Assembly: GCF_002954665.1 (NCBI RefSeq)
Contig: NZ_MSCM01000001.1
Span: forward strand, 1,179,714-1,243,713
Source of the DNA: Polaribacter glomeratus
Lineage (GTDB): Bacteria > Bacteroidota > Bacteroidia > Flavobacteriales > Flavobacteriaceae
DNA length: 64,000 nucleotides
Direction of reading: 5' to 3'
How positions within the stretch are numbered: position 1 is the stretch's first letter; every line of letters begins with the position of its first letter. A program made the translations under genes and the position numbers. Of the stretch, positions 36,369 to 44,733 are shown piece after piece. Below the pieces are notes generated by a model, which saw nothing but the letters and a program-made list of their open reading frames with translations, made no database searches and was not told the origin of the DNA.

Positions 36369-37622
36369 TTATTTCGATACAAATAAAGTTGGTTTAAAAG
36401 CAACCATTACCCAAGTCCAAGAATTATTTGCAGTTCGCTCTCCTCCTTTTAAGACCTCTAAAGAACTTGTTCCATACATTTTAGAAAAACCACCATTTAT
36501 ATTTACGTTTTTGGCAATTTTATACCCTAAAACAAGATCAACCTCTGTTCCTAAACTATTACTCATTTTTGATCCAAAACTATAAATGTCAGCTGCGGAT
36601 GAAAAAATATGAGGAATTATTTTTGCTGTAAATTTGTCTTTAGAATACCCCAAAGTAGCATTCAAATCTAACAAACCAACAGAATTTATATGATTACCAA
36701 CATAAAAATAGTCCATTAAACCGTTAAATTTATGATTGGTTCCGTACAAAGGATTAAATGATTTAATTTTAGTGCTAGAATCATTCATGTCTTTACCGGA
36801 CAAATACTCTACACCTAAACCAACATTAAACGCACTTGAAACTTTATAATTCAAATTTCCACCAAAATAGTTGGCATTAATTTTGACGCCAGAAATATCG
36901 CCTGTTTGAAAATAAACTGCTGCGTCAAAATACATTTTTCCATTATTATAAGTAGCTCTACTTCCTAAAGTTTGAGAATAATTTAAATCTTCTTTTAGAT
37001 TTGAATTTATAAACTCAACACCGTTATTTATGGCTAAAAGGCTTAAACCTAAATTACTTATAGTTCTATGATACCAGGCGTATTGAAAAGTTTTATAGCC
37101 TGCTACATTTGTGTATAAGGAGTTTATGAGTTGTTCCGAATCATTATTTAAAGAATAACCAATATCTAGTTTTCCATTTTCTGATGTTTTTATATGTGCA
37201 ATAATAGCATCAAAACTTCTTGCTTGCTGGGCCCAATCAACATTACCAAAAATTCTACTATCATCATAATCTATTTCTTGTCTTCCCATTTTTATAGAAA
37301 AATTATCAGAAAATTGATAATTTGCCCAAGCTTGATGAAAAGAATTTGCATTGTCATCAGAAGCCAAAGTACTAACATCTCCCCAAACTCTAATATTTTG
37401 CAAAGAAAAACCAAGTGTTAAATTTTCTTGTTGAAAGTTAAAATTAACTCGGCTTCTTTGAGAGATAAAACTAGCGCCTTCTTCACCATTTTTTAAAAGC
37501 GTTTTATAACCGTGTCTATTTTCAAAACGTGGTCTAATTTCTGATGATATTTCTACTTTTTGAGCAGCAATATAAAAAGTGAAAAATAAAAATCCTATTG
37601 TTAAAAAAAGTGAGTTTTTCAT
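36369..37622 (-). CDS. Outer-membrane beta-barrel, alginate export family
   Basis: A 417-residue exported protein: signal peptide (MKNSLFLTIGFLFFTFYIAA), then alternating amphipathic strands throughout, with 'EISSEIRPRFENRHGY' at the start and 'KMGRQEIDYDDSRIFGNVDW' inside, the recurrent blocks of alginate-export (AlgE-like) barrels. It ends 'VMVAFKPTLFVSK' without a canonical terminal Phe. It is the last gene of the leftward nirK operon, 4 nt after the RIC gene, so it may form a pore for nitrite, nitrate or another small anion; the link is inference from position. Confidence 0.83.
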   Translation of the reverse strand: MKNSLFLTIGFLFFTFYIAAQKVEISSEIRPRFENRHGYKTLLKNGEEGASFISQRSRVNFNFQQENLTLGFSLQNIRVWGDVSTLASDDNANSFHQAWANYQFSDNFSIKMGRQEIDYDDSRIFGNVDWAQQARSFDAIIAHIKTSENGKLDIGYSLNNDSEQLINSLYTNVAGYKTFQYAWYHRTISNLGLSLLAINNGVEFINSNLKEDLNYSQTLGSRATYNNGKMYFDAAVYFQTGDISGVKINANYFGGNLNYKVSSAFNVGLGVEYLSGKDMNDSSTKIKSFNPLYGTNHKFNGLMDYFYVGNHINSVGLLDLNATLGYSKDKFTAKIIPHIFSSAADIYSFGSKMSNSLGTEVDLVLGYKIAKNVNINGGFSKMYGTSSLEVLKGGERTANNSWTWVMVAFKPTLFVSK

Positions 37623-37626
37623 TTTG

Positions 37627-38349
37627 CTATTTGCTATTTTTTTGTTCTAAAGCAATTGCTTTCGGAAACAAAATATTATTTTCTAAATGTATATGCTGAT
37701 GCAAGTCTTGTTCAAACTCATCTAATTTTGCATACAATGCTTTAAAGGTATTACATGCTTCTTTTGGTGGCGTATAATTATTAGCTAGTTTCTTAATTTC
37801 TTTAAGAATATCACCTGCATTTTCATGCTCTTCTTCCATCATTTTTATAGGGTTATTTATAGAACCAAAATGTGGAATAGTTGCTTTAACAGCTTCTTTG
37901 TCTGCTTTTACTAATTTTTTAATAAACGGAAATAGAATCAATTCTTCTTTTTTCATATGCGCTGCTAATTCTTGCGCAACTTCTTTAAACAACCTGTTTA
38001 TTTCTAAAACTTCAGCATAATGATGCCCGTGAACTTTAGCTACTTTAGCCGCGTATTGTAGCAAGATTGCCGTATTTTCTTCTACATAAGCATGATGTAT
38101 ATTTACGATATGATCTGCCAGAAAATCTAGTTGCCAACTATCATAATTGTATACTTTAGAAGTAGAATTTTGGATATCTAAAAGTTCTTTTTCTATATCA
38201 GAAAAAGAAATATTGTTATTTTCACACGCTTTTTTAATGGTGATTCCGCCTCCACAGCAAAAATCTATTCCGTGTTTTTTAAATACATCCGCAGTTTTTA
38301 TATTGTTTGTAACAACTTCTGCTACCGTGTTTTCTTTAGTAATATTCAT
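37627..38349 (-). CDS. ric: Iron-sulfur cluster repair di-iron protein (RIC/ScdA/YtfE family)
   Basis: A 240-residue protein with an N-terminal ScdA_N domain (KKHGIDFCCGGGITIKKAC near 25-43) and a hemerythrin-like four-helix bundle. Di-iron ligands appear in 'DHIVNIHHAYVEEN', 'HGHHYAEV', 'HMKKEELILFPF', 'MEEEHENAGDIL' and 'HIHLENNILFPKA'. RIC proteins repair Fe-S clusters damaged by nitric oxide or oxidants. Its place 4 nt from the SCO gene in a nitrite-reductase operon fits defence against NO made by NirK. Confidence 0.93.
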   Translation of the reverse strand: MNITKENTVAEVVTNNIKTADVFKKHGIDFCCGGGITIKKACENNNISFSDIEKELLDIQNSTSKVYNYDSWQLDFLADHIVNIHHAYVEENTAILLQYAAKVAKVHGHHYAEVLEINRLFKEVAQELAAHMKKEELILFPFIKKLVKADKEAVKATIPHFGSINNPIKMMEEEHENAGDILKEIKKLANNYTPPKEACNTFKALYAKLDEFEQDLHQHIHLENNILFPKAIALEQKNSK

Positions 38350-38353
38350 AATT

Positions 38354-39061
38354 TTAGTTATTAACTGTTTCTATAATTTTTTTAATTGTTTCATTATTAT
38401 CAACTCCTAAACCCTCTTGCTGATGCACTAATTCTCCTAAAGGATCAAAAACGCTGATAATGTTGGAGTGCGAAAAATCTAACGGCGATATTTCTTTATA
38501 TTTTACCGCCAACACATTTGCAAATTCTCTAACACCAATTTCTGTTCCTTGCAAAAAAGTCCATTGATTATCATCCATATAATTTTCTATTGCAAACTTT
38601 TTTAATTTTTCTGGAGTATCTGTTTTTGGATCAATGCTTACCAAAATATAATTCACTTCATTTTTATAATCTGTAGGAATTTTAGCTTCAATATTTCTCA
38701 TATCTGCGGCTAATCTTGGGCAAGCTGCTTTGCAAGTTGTGTAAATCATTACAACTACCAACGTTTTGCCTTTTAACTCTTTTAGAGTAATTATTTTACC
38801 TTCTTCTGTATTCCATTTTGAGGTTAAATTGAAAATAGATTCATCAGAAATAAAATCGATTGCAACTGTTTTAGAGGGTTTTGATTTTAGTTGTAAATCC
38901 ATTTTACAAACAGGACAAACACCTTTTTCTGCATAGACCTTATCACCCTCGCATTTCATTGGGCATTGAAATTCAGTTTTATCAATTGCTTTAGAAGCTT
39001 TATTACAAGACCCAAAAAACAAGGTCGTTCCAAAAAATAGTATACATAATTTCGATTTCAT
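38354..39061 (-). CDS. SCO family copper protein with N-terminal heavy-metal-binding domain (lipoprotein)
   Basis: A 235-residue lipoprotein: the signal ends in a FFGSC lipobox (C19). A small metal-binding domain has C33, C37, C49 and C52 in 'CPMKCEGDKVYAEKGVCPVC'. The SCO thioredoxin-like domain has the copper-binding C110-xxx-C114 ('YTTCKAACP') and H198 ('DFSHSN'). SCO proteins deliver copper, so it may load the NirK copper sites. An in-frame ATG at 39079 overlaps the previous gene; 39061 gives a proper signal peptide, with a 1-base gap. In the leftward nirK operon. Confidence 0.9.
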   Translation of the reverse strand: MKSKLCILFFGTTLFFGSCNKASKAIDKTEFQCPMKCEGDKVYAEKGVCPVCKMDLQLKSKPSKTVAIDFISDESIFNLTSKWNTEEGKIITLKELKGKTLVVVMIYTTCKAACPRLAADMRNIEAKIPTDYKNEVNYILVSIDPKTDTPEKLKKFAIENYMDDNQWTFLQGTEIGVREFANVLAVKYKEISPLDFSHSNIISVFDPLGELVHQQEGLGVDNNETIKKIIETVNN

Positions 39062-39062
39062 T

Positions 39063-39836
39063 TTAGTTTGTTTTATCATCTTTTACACATCTAAATCCAA
39101 GGTTTTTCATGGTGTATTTTGCTTTTAAACTTCCTCTAATTGCATAGCGCATAAATGCGGCATAATTCATTAAATCTGTTGCGTTAATTGCGGCACTTCC
39201 GCAGAATAAGTTATTGTCTGTGTCTACATCTTTTCTAGATTCACCAGAAATTAAAACAGAGTTAAAATCGGATGTCCATTCCCAAACCAAGCCGTGTAAA
39301 TCATACACATTCCAGTAATTTTTAAATGTTGAACCTATTGTCTGATTAAAAGATTTTGGTTTTTCATACCAACTTAAAATAAACGCATTATAGTTTTTTT
39401 GTATTCGGGCATCCGCCATTTTTTCATCTGCCATAGCAACATATTCCCATTCATCAACAGTTGGCAATCTTTTACCTAAACACTCGCAATAACTCTTTGC
39501 TGCAAACCAAGAAATATTTGTAATTGGTGAGTTTAATTTCTGATTTGAATTTAATAACGTATCCGACTTCCAATCACGTAAATAGCTTTCATCAACAAAT
39601 AATTTTATTGCATTTGATTTTTGCCATTTTGGGTATTTCTTTACAAATGCTAAAAATTCTTTATTTGTAACTGGATACACATCCATAAAAAAATCGTTTA
39701 TTGAAACTTTCATAGAATCTCTGCCGTATAAAGGAATGTATGCCTTTCCTTTAATTTTTACCATTTTAGATTGGCAATTTATGGCGGTAGCATATGCAAA
39801 AATTGTAAAAATTACCAATCTTAAAATAGTTTTCAT
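39063..39836 (-). CDS. NirV-like protein (formylglycine-generating enzyme/SUMF1 fold)
   Basis: A 257-residue exported protein (signal 'ILRLVIFTIFAYATAINC') with the FGE-sulfatase fold: 'FFMDVYPVTNKEFLAFVKKY', 'NISWFAAKSYCECLGKRLPT' with 'VDEWEYVA', 'YDLHGLVWEWTSDF' and 'NLGFRCVKD'. The active-site cysteine pair of true formylglycine-generating enzymes is absent from the 'AIRGSLKAKYTMKN' region, so that catalysis is unlikely. Similar proteins called NirV accompany nirK in other bacteria. It lies 19 nt after nirK. A role in NirK maturation or electron transfer is inference. Confidence 0.85.
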   Translation of the reverse strand: MKTILRLVIFTIFAYATAINCQSKMVKIKGKAYIPLYGRDSMKVSINDFFMDVYPVTNKEFLAFVKKYPKWQKSNAIKLFVDESYLRDWKSDTLLNSNQKLNSPITNISWFAAKSYCECLGKRLPTVDEWEYVAMADEKMADARIQKNYNAFILSWYEKPKSFNQTIGSTFKNYWNVYDLHGLVWEWTSDFNSVLISGESRKDVDTDNNLFCGSAAINATDLMNYAAFMRYAIRGSLKAKYTMKNLGFRCVKDDKTN

Positions 39837-39855
39837 CTTTTTTAAATTATCGTAA

Positions 39856-41310
39856 TTAATGACTGTTTTTAACTTCTTTTACAGTGTTTACGCTCACGTT
39901 GGTTTTATTGTTTCCCCAAGAATTATACACATACGTCATTACATCTGCTACTTCAACATCTGTTAAAGTTTGTTTTGTCATTACACTATTGTATTTATTT
40001 CCGTTAACCGTAATTTCTCCTGTTTTTCCGTTTAAAACAATACCAATAGCTCTTTTTACATCGGCATTTAAATAATCTGATTTGTATAAAGGAGGAAAAG
40101 CATTTGGAATTCCTTGTCCTTTTTCTTGATGACAAGCAAAACAAGTAGTCATATAAACTTGTTTACCATCTGCAATTTTTTGTGCCAATGGTTTTTCTTG
40201 AACTAAAGCGGCAACTTCTACTTTTTTATCAACAGGCATCGTTTGAATTGTTCCTCCTTCTGGATGATAAATTCCTTCTTGTTTTACGCCCGAGTAAATA
40301 TTTTTATTTTCTTTACCTATAACTTTCAACATTCCTAAAGCTCCTTTATTGAATGCTCTAAAAATTGCATGGTCTACTAAAATAAATGTTCCAGGAACTT
40401 CTACTTTAAACTCTACTATTGCAGCGCCACCAGAAGGTATTGATGTTGTTTGTACATTTGTGTTTATCATATCTCCACCTTCTATATTTACTTTATCAAA
40501 AATTTCTCCAATAACATGAAAAGAAGAAGTTAAATTAGGACCACCATTACCAACAAATAAACGTACTGTTTCGCCAACATTTGCAGTAATTGCATTATCA
40601 CCCGTTAGTGCGCCTACTTTACCATTAAAAACGACATAATCGGCATCTTCTTTAATAGCTTTTGTCATATCAAAAGGTTGTAATCCTTTTTCTCCATTTT
40701 CACCTTTTGTGTAAAAATCACCTTGCATAATATAGTATTCTTTATCAACTTTTGGTAAACCGCCTTCTGGTTCTACTAAAATTAAACCATACATTCCGTT
40801 TGCAATATGCATTCCTACAGGTGCTGTTGCGCAGTGGTATACATATAAACCTGGATTTAGAGTTTTAAAAGAAAACGTTTTATTGTGACCTGGAGCTACA
40901 AAAGAAGATGTTGCACCACCACCAGAACCCGTTACTGCATGTAAATCTATATTATGTGGTAATTTATTATCTGGATGATTTGACAATGTAAATTCTACCA
41001 AATCACCTACTCTAGTTCTTATAAAACTACCAGGAACAGATCCGCCAAATGTCCAATACACATATTGCACACCATCTGTCATTGTTCCTTCTTTTTCAAG
41101 AATCTCCATATTTACGAGCAGTTTTTTTGCAGTTCTATTGCCTACAGGCGCAGGTACAAAAGGTGGTGAAGTTAATTCAGCGTCCATAGTTCCTTTAATA
41201 TAAATATTTGCGGTATCTAAAATTGCTAGCTCATTACTTTCTTTGTTCTTACAATTTGTTAGCAACAGGCTAACTAAAATTAATATCCATAGTGATTTTA
41301 ATAAATTCAT
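39856..41310 (-). CDS. nirK: Copper-containing nitrite reductase NirK with C-terminal cytochrome c domain
   Basis: A 484-residue lipoprotein (lipobox LLTNC, C20). Two cupredoxin domains (about 60-335) have type 1 copper ligands H119, C160, H168 and M173, type 2 ligands H124, H159 and H314, and catalytic D122 and H265. A class I cytochrome c follows (about 375-470), with heme motif C390-F-A-C-H394 and likely axial M444. It reduces nitrite to NO; the fused heme can feed electrons directly. First gene of the leftward operon nirK-nirV-SCO-ric-barrel. A CRP/FNR-type dyad lies about 40 bases upstream of its predicted start of transcription. Confidence 0.95.
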   Translation of the reverse strand: MNLLKSLWILILVSLLLTNCKNKESNELAILDTANIYIKGTMDAELTSPPFVPAPVGNRTAKKLLVNMEILEKEGTMTDGVQYVYWTFGGSVPGSFIRTRVGDLVEFTLSNHPDNKLPHNIDLHAVTGSGGGATSSFVAPGHNKTFSFKTLNPGLYVYHCATAPVGMHIANGMYGLILVEPEGGLPKVDKEYYIMQGDFYTKGENGEKGLQPFDMTKAIKEDADYVVFNGKVGALTGDNAITANVGETVRLFVGNGGPNLTSSFHVIGEIFDKVNIEGGDMINTNVQTTSIPSGGAAIVEFKVEVPGTFILVDHAIFRAFNKGALGMLKVIGKENKNIYSGVKQEGIYHPEGGTIQTMPVDKKVEVAALVQEKPLAQKIADGKQVYMTTCFACHQEKGQGIPNAFPPLYKSDYLNADVKRAIGIVLNGKTGEITVNGNKYNSVMTKQTLTDVEVADVMTYVYNSWGNNKTNVSVNTVKEVKNSH

Positions 41311-41370
41311 TTTAAATTTGTTTTTAGTTAATAGTTCTCTAATAAAAGATCAAATAGTATTTTATTAAAA

Positions 41371-41378
41371 CAAATTTA
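41371..41378 (-). promoter_or_regulatory. Predicted -7 box (TAAATTTG) of the nirK operon
   Basis: On the minus strand TAAATTTG matches TAnnTTTG, 60 bases before the nirK ATG. The -33 position lacks TTTG, which fits a promoter that needs an activator. Confidence 0.5.
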
Positions 41379-41400
41379 TAACTGTTTTAAAATATAAAAC

Positions 41401-41414
41401 ATGACATTTGTCAT
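41401..41414. promoter_or_regulatory. CRP/FNR-type dyad ATGAC-N4-GTCAT upstream of nirK
   Basis: A perfect 14-base inverted repeat with 5-base arms and a 4-base spacer, the geometry of FNR/DNR/NnrR sites. Its centre (41407.5) is about 40-42 bases from the predicted nirK start of transcription, the class II activator position. Confidence 0.55.
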
Positions 41415-41416
41415 AT

Positions 41417-41438
41417 AAAAAGATAATTTTATCTTTTT
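41417..41438. promoter_or_regulatory. Palindromic operator at the rrf2 promoter
   Basis: Arms AAAAAGATAA and TTATCTTTTT are perfectly complementary around a TT centre (22 bases in all). The core AAGAT...ATCTT recalls NsrR sites. The dyad runs up to the first base of the rrf2 -7 box (41438), so its occupant would repress rrf2; autoregulation by the Rrf2 protein is the simplest reading. Confidence 0.55.
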
Positions 41439-41445
41439 ATATTTG
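41438..41445 (+). promoter_or_regulatory. Predicted -7 box (TATATTTG) of the rrf2 gene
   Basis: TATATTTG fits the consensus and lies 12 bases before the ATG at 41458, so the leader would be only a few bases. Confidence 0.5.
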
Positions 41446-41457
41446 TAAAAACATATT

Positions 41458-41898
41458 ATGTTATCAAGAGCCAGTAAATATGCTATTTCCGCTGTTTTAT
41501 ACCTTACAATTTCAGCCTCTGAAGAAAATAAAATTGGTTCTAAAAAAATTGCTCAAAAATTAGAAATACCTCCCGCTTTTTTGGCTAAAAATCTACAAGA
41601 ATTAACGAAAAAAGGAATAATTTCATCTGTTAAAGGTCCAAATGGCGGATTTTATTTAACAAAAGAAAACGAAAAGAATACTATTTATGATATTATAGCT
41701 TGTGTAGACCATATAGATAAATTTAACCAATGTTATTTAGGCCAATTAGATTGTGATAAAGAAAACCCTTGTGTAGTGCATGATTTATATTCTCCTTTTA
41801 AAAATGCATTACTAAAAAAGCTAAAAACAAAAACAATTTTAGAAATGGCTAAAGAGTTTGCAATCAATAATAATAGTAATCAATCACCAATAGTCTAA
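41458..41898 (+). CDS. Rrf2 family transcriptional regulator with Fe-S cysteines (NsrR-like)
   Basis: A 146-residue regulator. The winged helix begins at once (MLSRASKYAISAVLYLTISA) and the wing has 'KGIISSVKGPNGGFYL'. The sensor loop holds C92, C99 and C105 (C-x6-C-x5-C), plus C82, the spacing type that binds an iron-sulfur cluster in IscR and NsrR. NsrR members lose repression when NO destroys the cluster. It is divergent from nirK, with a palindrome over its own promoter, and is followed 5 nt later by a membrane protein gene. Assignment to NsrR rather than another Rrf2 class is inference. Confidence 0.87.
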   Translation: MLSRASKYAISAVLYLTISASEENKIGSKKIAQKLEIPPAFLAKNLQELTKKGIISSVKGPNGGFYLTKENEKNTIYDIIACVDHIDKFNQCYLGQLDCDKENPCVVHDLYSPFKNALLKKLKTKTILEMAKEFAINNNSNQSPIV

Positions 41899-41903
41899 AT
41901 TAA

Positions 41904-43127
41904 ATGTTACTAAAAATAAAAGCTCAAAGTTTTATTAGTGTTACTTATTTTTTAATAGCTGCTTTTTTAGGTGTTTTACTTCGTTTATTTCCTGTAACAA
42001 ATGTAGATGCAACCTATAAATTTATTGTACATACACATTCTCATATTGCACTTTTAGGTTGGGTTTATATCGCTTTAACTAGCTTAATTTATCATTTATT
42101 TATTAATAAAAATGTAAGCAAGAAATATTCAGTTTTATTTTGGATTACACAAGTTACTATTTTAGGCATGCTTGTAAGTTTCCCAATTACAAGATATGCT
42201 TTATTTTCAATTATTTTTTCTACACTTTTTTTAATTTGTACGTATTGGTTTTATTCTTTTTTTAGAAAGCATCATCACTGTAGCAAAAAAAGCTATTCTT
42301 ATCAATTTATAAATACATCTCTACTATTTTTGGTGATTTCTAGCATTGGGCCTTGGGCTTTAGGAGTTATTATGAAAACACTTGGTAACACATCTACTTT
42401 ATATAAAAATGCTATCTATTTCTATTTGCACTTTCAATATAATGGCTGGTTTATTTTTTGTCTTTTAGGACTCTTTATTTTCTTGTTGGAGAAACACAAA
42501 ATTTTAATTAATAAAAAAGCAATTTCTTTATTTTATAAACTCTTAGTTTTAAGTTGTTGCCTTACTTTGTTTTTATCTTTTTTATGGATAAAACCTTCAG
42601 TTATTATTTACGTAATAGCCTTTTTAGGTTCTGTATTACAATTATTTGCGTTATTTAAATTTCAACAAATACTAAATTCTATTAAACTTGATTTATCTAA
42701 TAAATTAGCTCCTTTTACCTATCATTTATTACAATTTATTTATATACTTTTTGTATTTAAAATTGTTTTACAAGCATTTACTGCCATTCCACTTTTTGCT
42801 GAATTAGTATCGCAAATTATCGATTTTGTGATAGGATATTTACACCTTACTTTTTTAGGAATTGTGAGCCTAAGTTTGTTTATTTTTTTAAAAGAATTTG
42901 GTTTGTTAAATCTCTCAAAATTTTGGATAAGAATTTATCTTTTAGGATTTATTTTATCAGAAATACTTATTTTTTACAAAGGTTTTTGCAATTGGCAGCA
43001 ACTCTCAATCATCAATAATTATTATGTAGTTTTAGTAACTGTAAGTGCATTAATTCCCATTGCCGTTTTAGGAATATGTATTCAGAATTTTAAAGCTATT
43101 TTTTCCACTCCTCAAGAATTTCAATAG
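41904..43127 (+). CDS. Polytopic membrane protein linked to nitrite/NO genes
   Basis: A 407-residue protein with about twelve TMs. Histidines sit inside membrane segments: 'FIVHTHSHIALLGWVYIAL' (about 42-60), 'YFYLHFQYNGWFIF' and 'IGYLHLTFLGIVSLSLF'. Such H-rich helices, with 'HIALLGW' and 'H-F-x-Y-N-G-W-F', recall heme-copper oxidase subunit I or NnrS-type heme proteins, but it lacks the complete metal-binding set of an active oxidase. It is cotranscribed with rrf2 (5-nt gap). The last 32 bases overlap the convergent decarboxylase gene. Function is unknown; a heme-binding or NO-handling role is inference. Confidence 0.75.
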   Translation: MLLKIKAQSFISVTYFLIAAFLGVLLRLFPVTNVDATYKFIVHTHSHIALLGWVYIALTSLIYHLFINKNVSKKYSVLFWITQVTILGMLVSFPITRYALFSIIFSTLFLICTYWFYSFFRKHHHCSKKSYSYQFINTSLLFLVISSIGPWALGVIMKTLGNTSTLYKNAIYFYLHFQYNGWFIFCLLGLFIFLLEKHKILINKKAISLFYKLLVLSCCLTLFLSFLWIKPSVIIYVIAFLGSVLQLFALFKFQQILNSIKLDLSNKLAPFTYHLLQFIYILFVFKIVLQAFTAIPLFAELVSQIIDFVIGYLHLTFLGIVSLSLFIFLKEFGLLNLSKFWIRIYLLGFILSEILIFYKGFCNWQQLSIINNYYVVLVTVSALIPIAVLGICIQNFKAIFSTPQEFQ

Positions 43128-44532
43128 CAAATTTATTACACTGTTCTAGCGTCTCTTTAATATGATTAATAGTCGTTTTTGGGTTTATTAAACACATTCT
43201 TATAACGATTTGGTTTTGTAAAATAGTCGTAACCAATAGGGCTTCTTTGGATGCTACTACCCTAGCAGAAATTTCTTGATTTAATTTGTCTAGTGTTTCT
43301 TCGGATAAATTTAAATCTAAAGGATTATATCTAAAATTGATAATCGCTAAAGTTGCAGGAGAAACAATTTCCCAATTCTTACTTTTTCTTAAGGTATCTT
43401 CCGTTTTTTCTGCTAAATCGATATTGTAAGAAATAGCCTCTTTAAATGTTTCTAAACCATAGGTTTTTATAGACATATAAAACTTTAAAGCTCTAAATCT
43501 TCTTGTTAATTGAATGCCATAATCATAAAAATTAATTTCGGATTCATTGCCTTCAATATCCCTTAAATACGCTGGTTTTTCGCTAAAAGTATTGCTTAAC
43601 CAAGAAGCATCTTTAACCAACAAACAACCAATTTCATACGGTTGAAAAAACCATTTATGAGGGTCTACAGTCAAAGAATCTGCACGTTCAATTCCTTGTA
43701 AAATTTTGCTCCCTTTTTTGGATAAAATTGCAGCTCCACCATAAGCGCCGTCAATATGAAACCATAAGTTTTCTTTTTCACAAATGTCTGCTAAGACATC
43801 TAAAGGATCAACTGTTCCTGTATTTGTTGTCCCTGCAGATGCGATAATACAAAAAGGTTTTTTCCCTTTTAAGCGATCTTTTGCAATTTCATTTTTAAGC
43901 TTATTAATGCTAAATTTAAATTCAATATCCGTCGGAATTATTCTAATTTGTTCTTTTTTAAAGCCTAAAACTCTAATTGCTTTTATGTTTGATGAATGCG
44001 CTTGATCTGATAAATAAATAATTGCATCAGAAAAATCATCTCCGCATTTAATTCTTCTAGCGGTAACCAAAGCTGTTAAATTTGCCATAGAGCCACCGCT
44101 TGTAAAAATTCCGCCTCCTTGTGCAACTGGAAAATTAAACATTTTTAATAACCAATTTAAGGTTACAATTTCTAATTCTGCAGCCGCTGGAGAAACGATC
44201 CATCCGCCAGAAAAAATATTAAAACCGGTTGCTAAAGAATCTGCCATGGTGCTAATAAAATTACTTGGTCCTGGCACAAAAGAAAATGCTTTTGGATGAC
44301 TAGAAATGTTGCTATTTGGCATTACGTTTTCCATTACAAAATCTAAAACTTTATCTGCTGGCATTCCTTTTTCTGGAGCTTCTTGTAAAAAAATAGTATC
44401 CATTTCTTTTCTAGAAGCTGTACTTACTGGTTTTTTACTTTCTATATGCTCATAATGGCTTACAATTAAATCAACAATTTTATAACCGTACGATTTCATT
44501 TCTTCTACTGATAAATCAAAAAAAGGCTTCAT
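43096..44532 (-). CDS. Pyridoxal-dependent decarboxylase, group II (aromatic-L-amino-acid/glutamate type)
   Basis: A 478-residue fold-type I PLP enzyme. The PLP lysine is in 'DSLTVDPHKWFFQPYEIGCL'; other marks are 'GGIFTSGGSMANLTALVTAR' and 'WFHIDGAYGGAAILSKKG'. Length and order match aromatic-amino-acid decarboxylases, with the N-terminal clamp 'MKPFFDLSVEEMKSYGYKIV'. It is cytoplasmic; the substrate could be an aromatic amino acid or another. It is monocistronic, overlapping the convergent membrane gene tail by 32 bases. Confidence 0.92.
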   Translation of the reverse strand: MKPFFDLSVEEMKSYGYKIVDLIVSHYEHIESKKPVSTASRKEMDTIFLQEAPEKGMPADKVLDFVMENVMPNSNISSHPKAFSFVPGPSNFISTMADSLATGFNIFSGGWIVSPAAAELEIVTLNWLLKMFNFPVAQGGGIFTSGGSMANLTALVTARRIKCGDDFSDAIIYLSDQAHSSNIKAIRVLGFKKEQIRIIPTDIEFKFSINKLKNEIAKDRLKGKKPFCIIASAGTTNTGTVDPLDVLADICEKENLWFHIDGAYGGAAILSKKGSKILQGIERADSLTVDPHKWFFQPYEIGCLLVKDASWLSNTFSEKPAYLRDIEGNESEINFYDYGIQLTRRFRALKFYMSIKTYGLETFKEAISYNIDLAEKTEDTLRKSKNWEIVSPATLAIINFRYNPLDLNLSEETLDKLNQEISARVVASKEALLVTTILQNQIVIRMCLINPKTTINHIKETLEQCNKFAIEILEEWKK

Positions 44533-44709
44533 TATATTATTTTTTGGTAAAATTACAAGATGTAAAATACAATTTAGCTAATAAATATCATTTTATGAAA
44601 AATTGTCAATTTCATAAATTAATTATCGGTTTAAACAGCTAAAATTACTTGATATTACAAATAAAACGAACTTTCACTTTTCTTTAGTAACCAACAATAT
44701 TCTTTTCGT

Positions 44710-44717
44710 TATTTTTG
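44710..44717 (+). promoter_or_regulatory. Predicted -7 box (TATTTTTG) of the OstA-like gene
   Basis: TATTTTTG fits TAnnTTTG and lies 16 bases before the TTG start at 44734. This supports a short leader and hence the TTG start. Confidence 0.45.
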
Positions 44718-44733
44718 CGACAAAACAAATATC

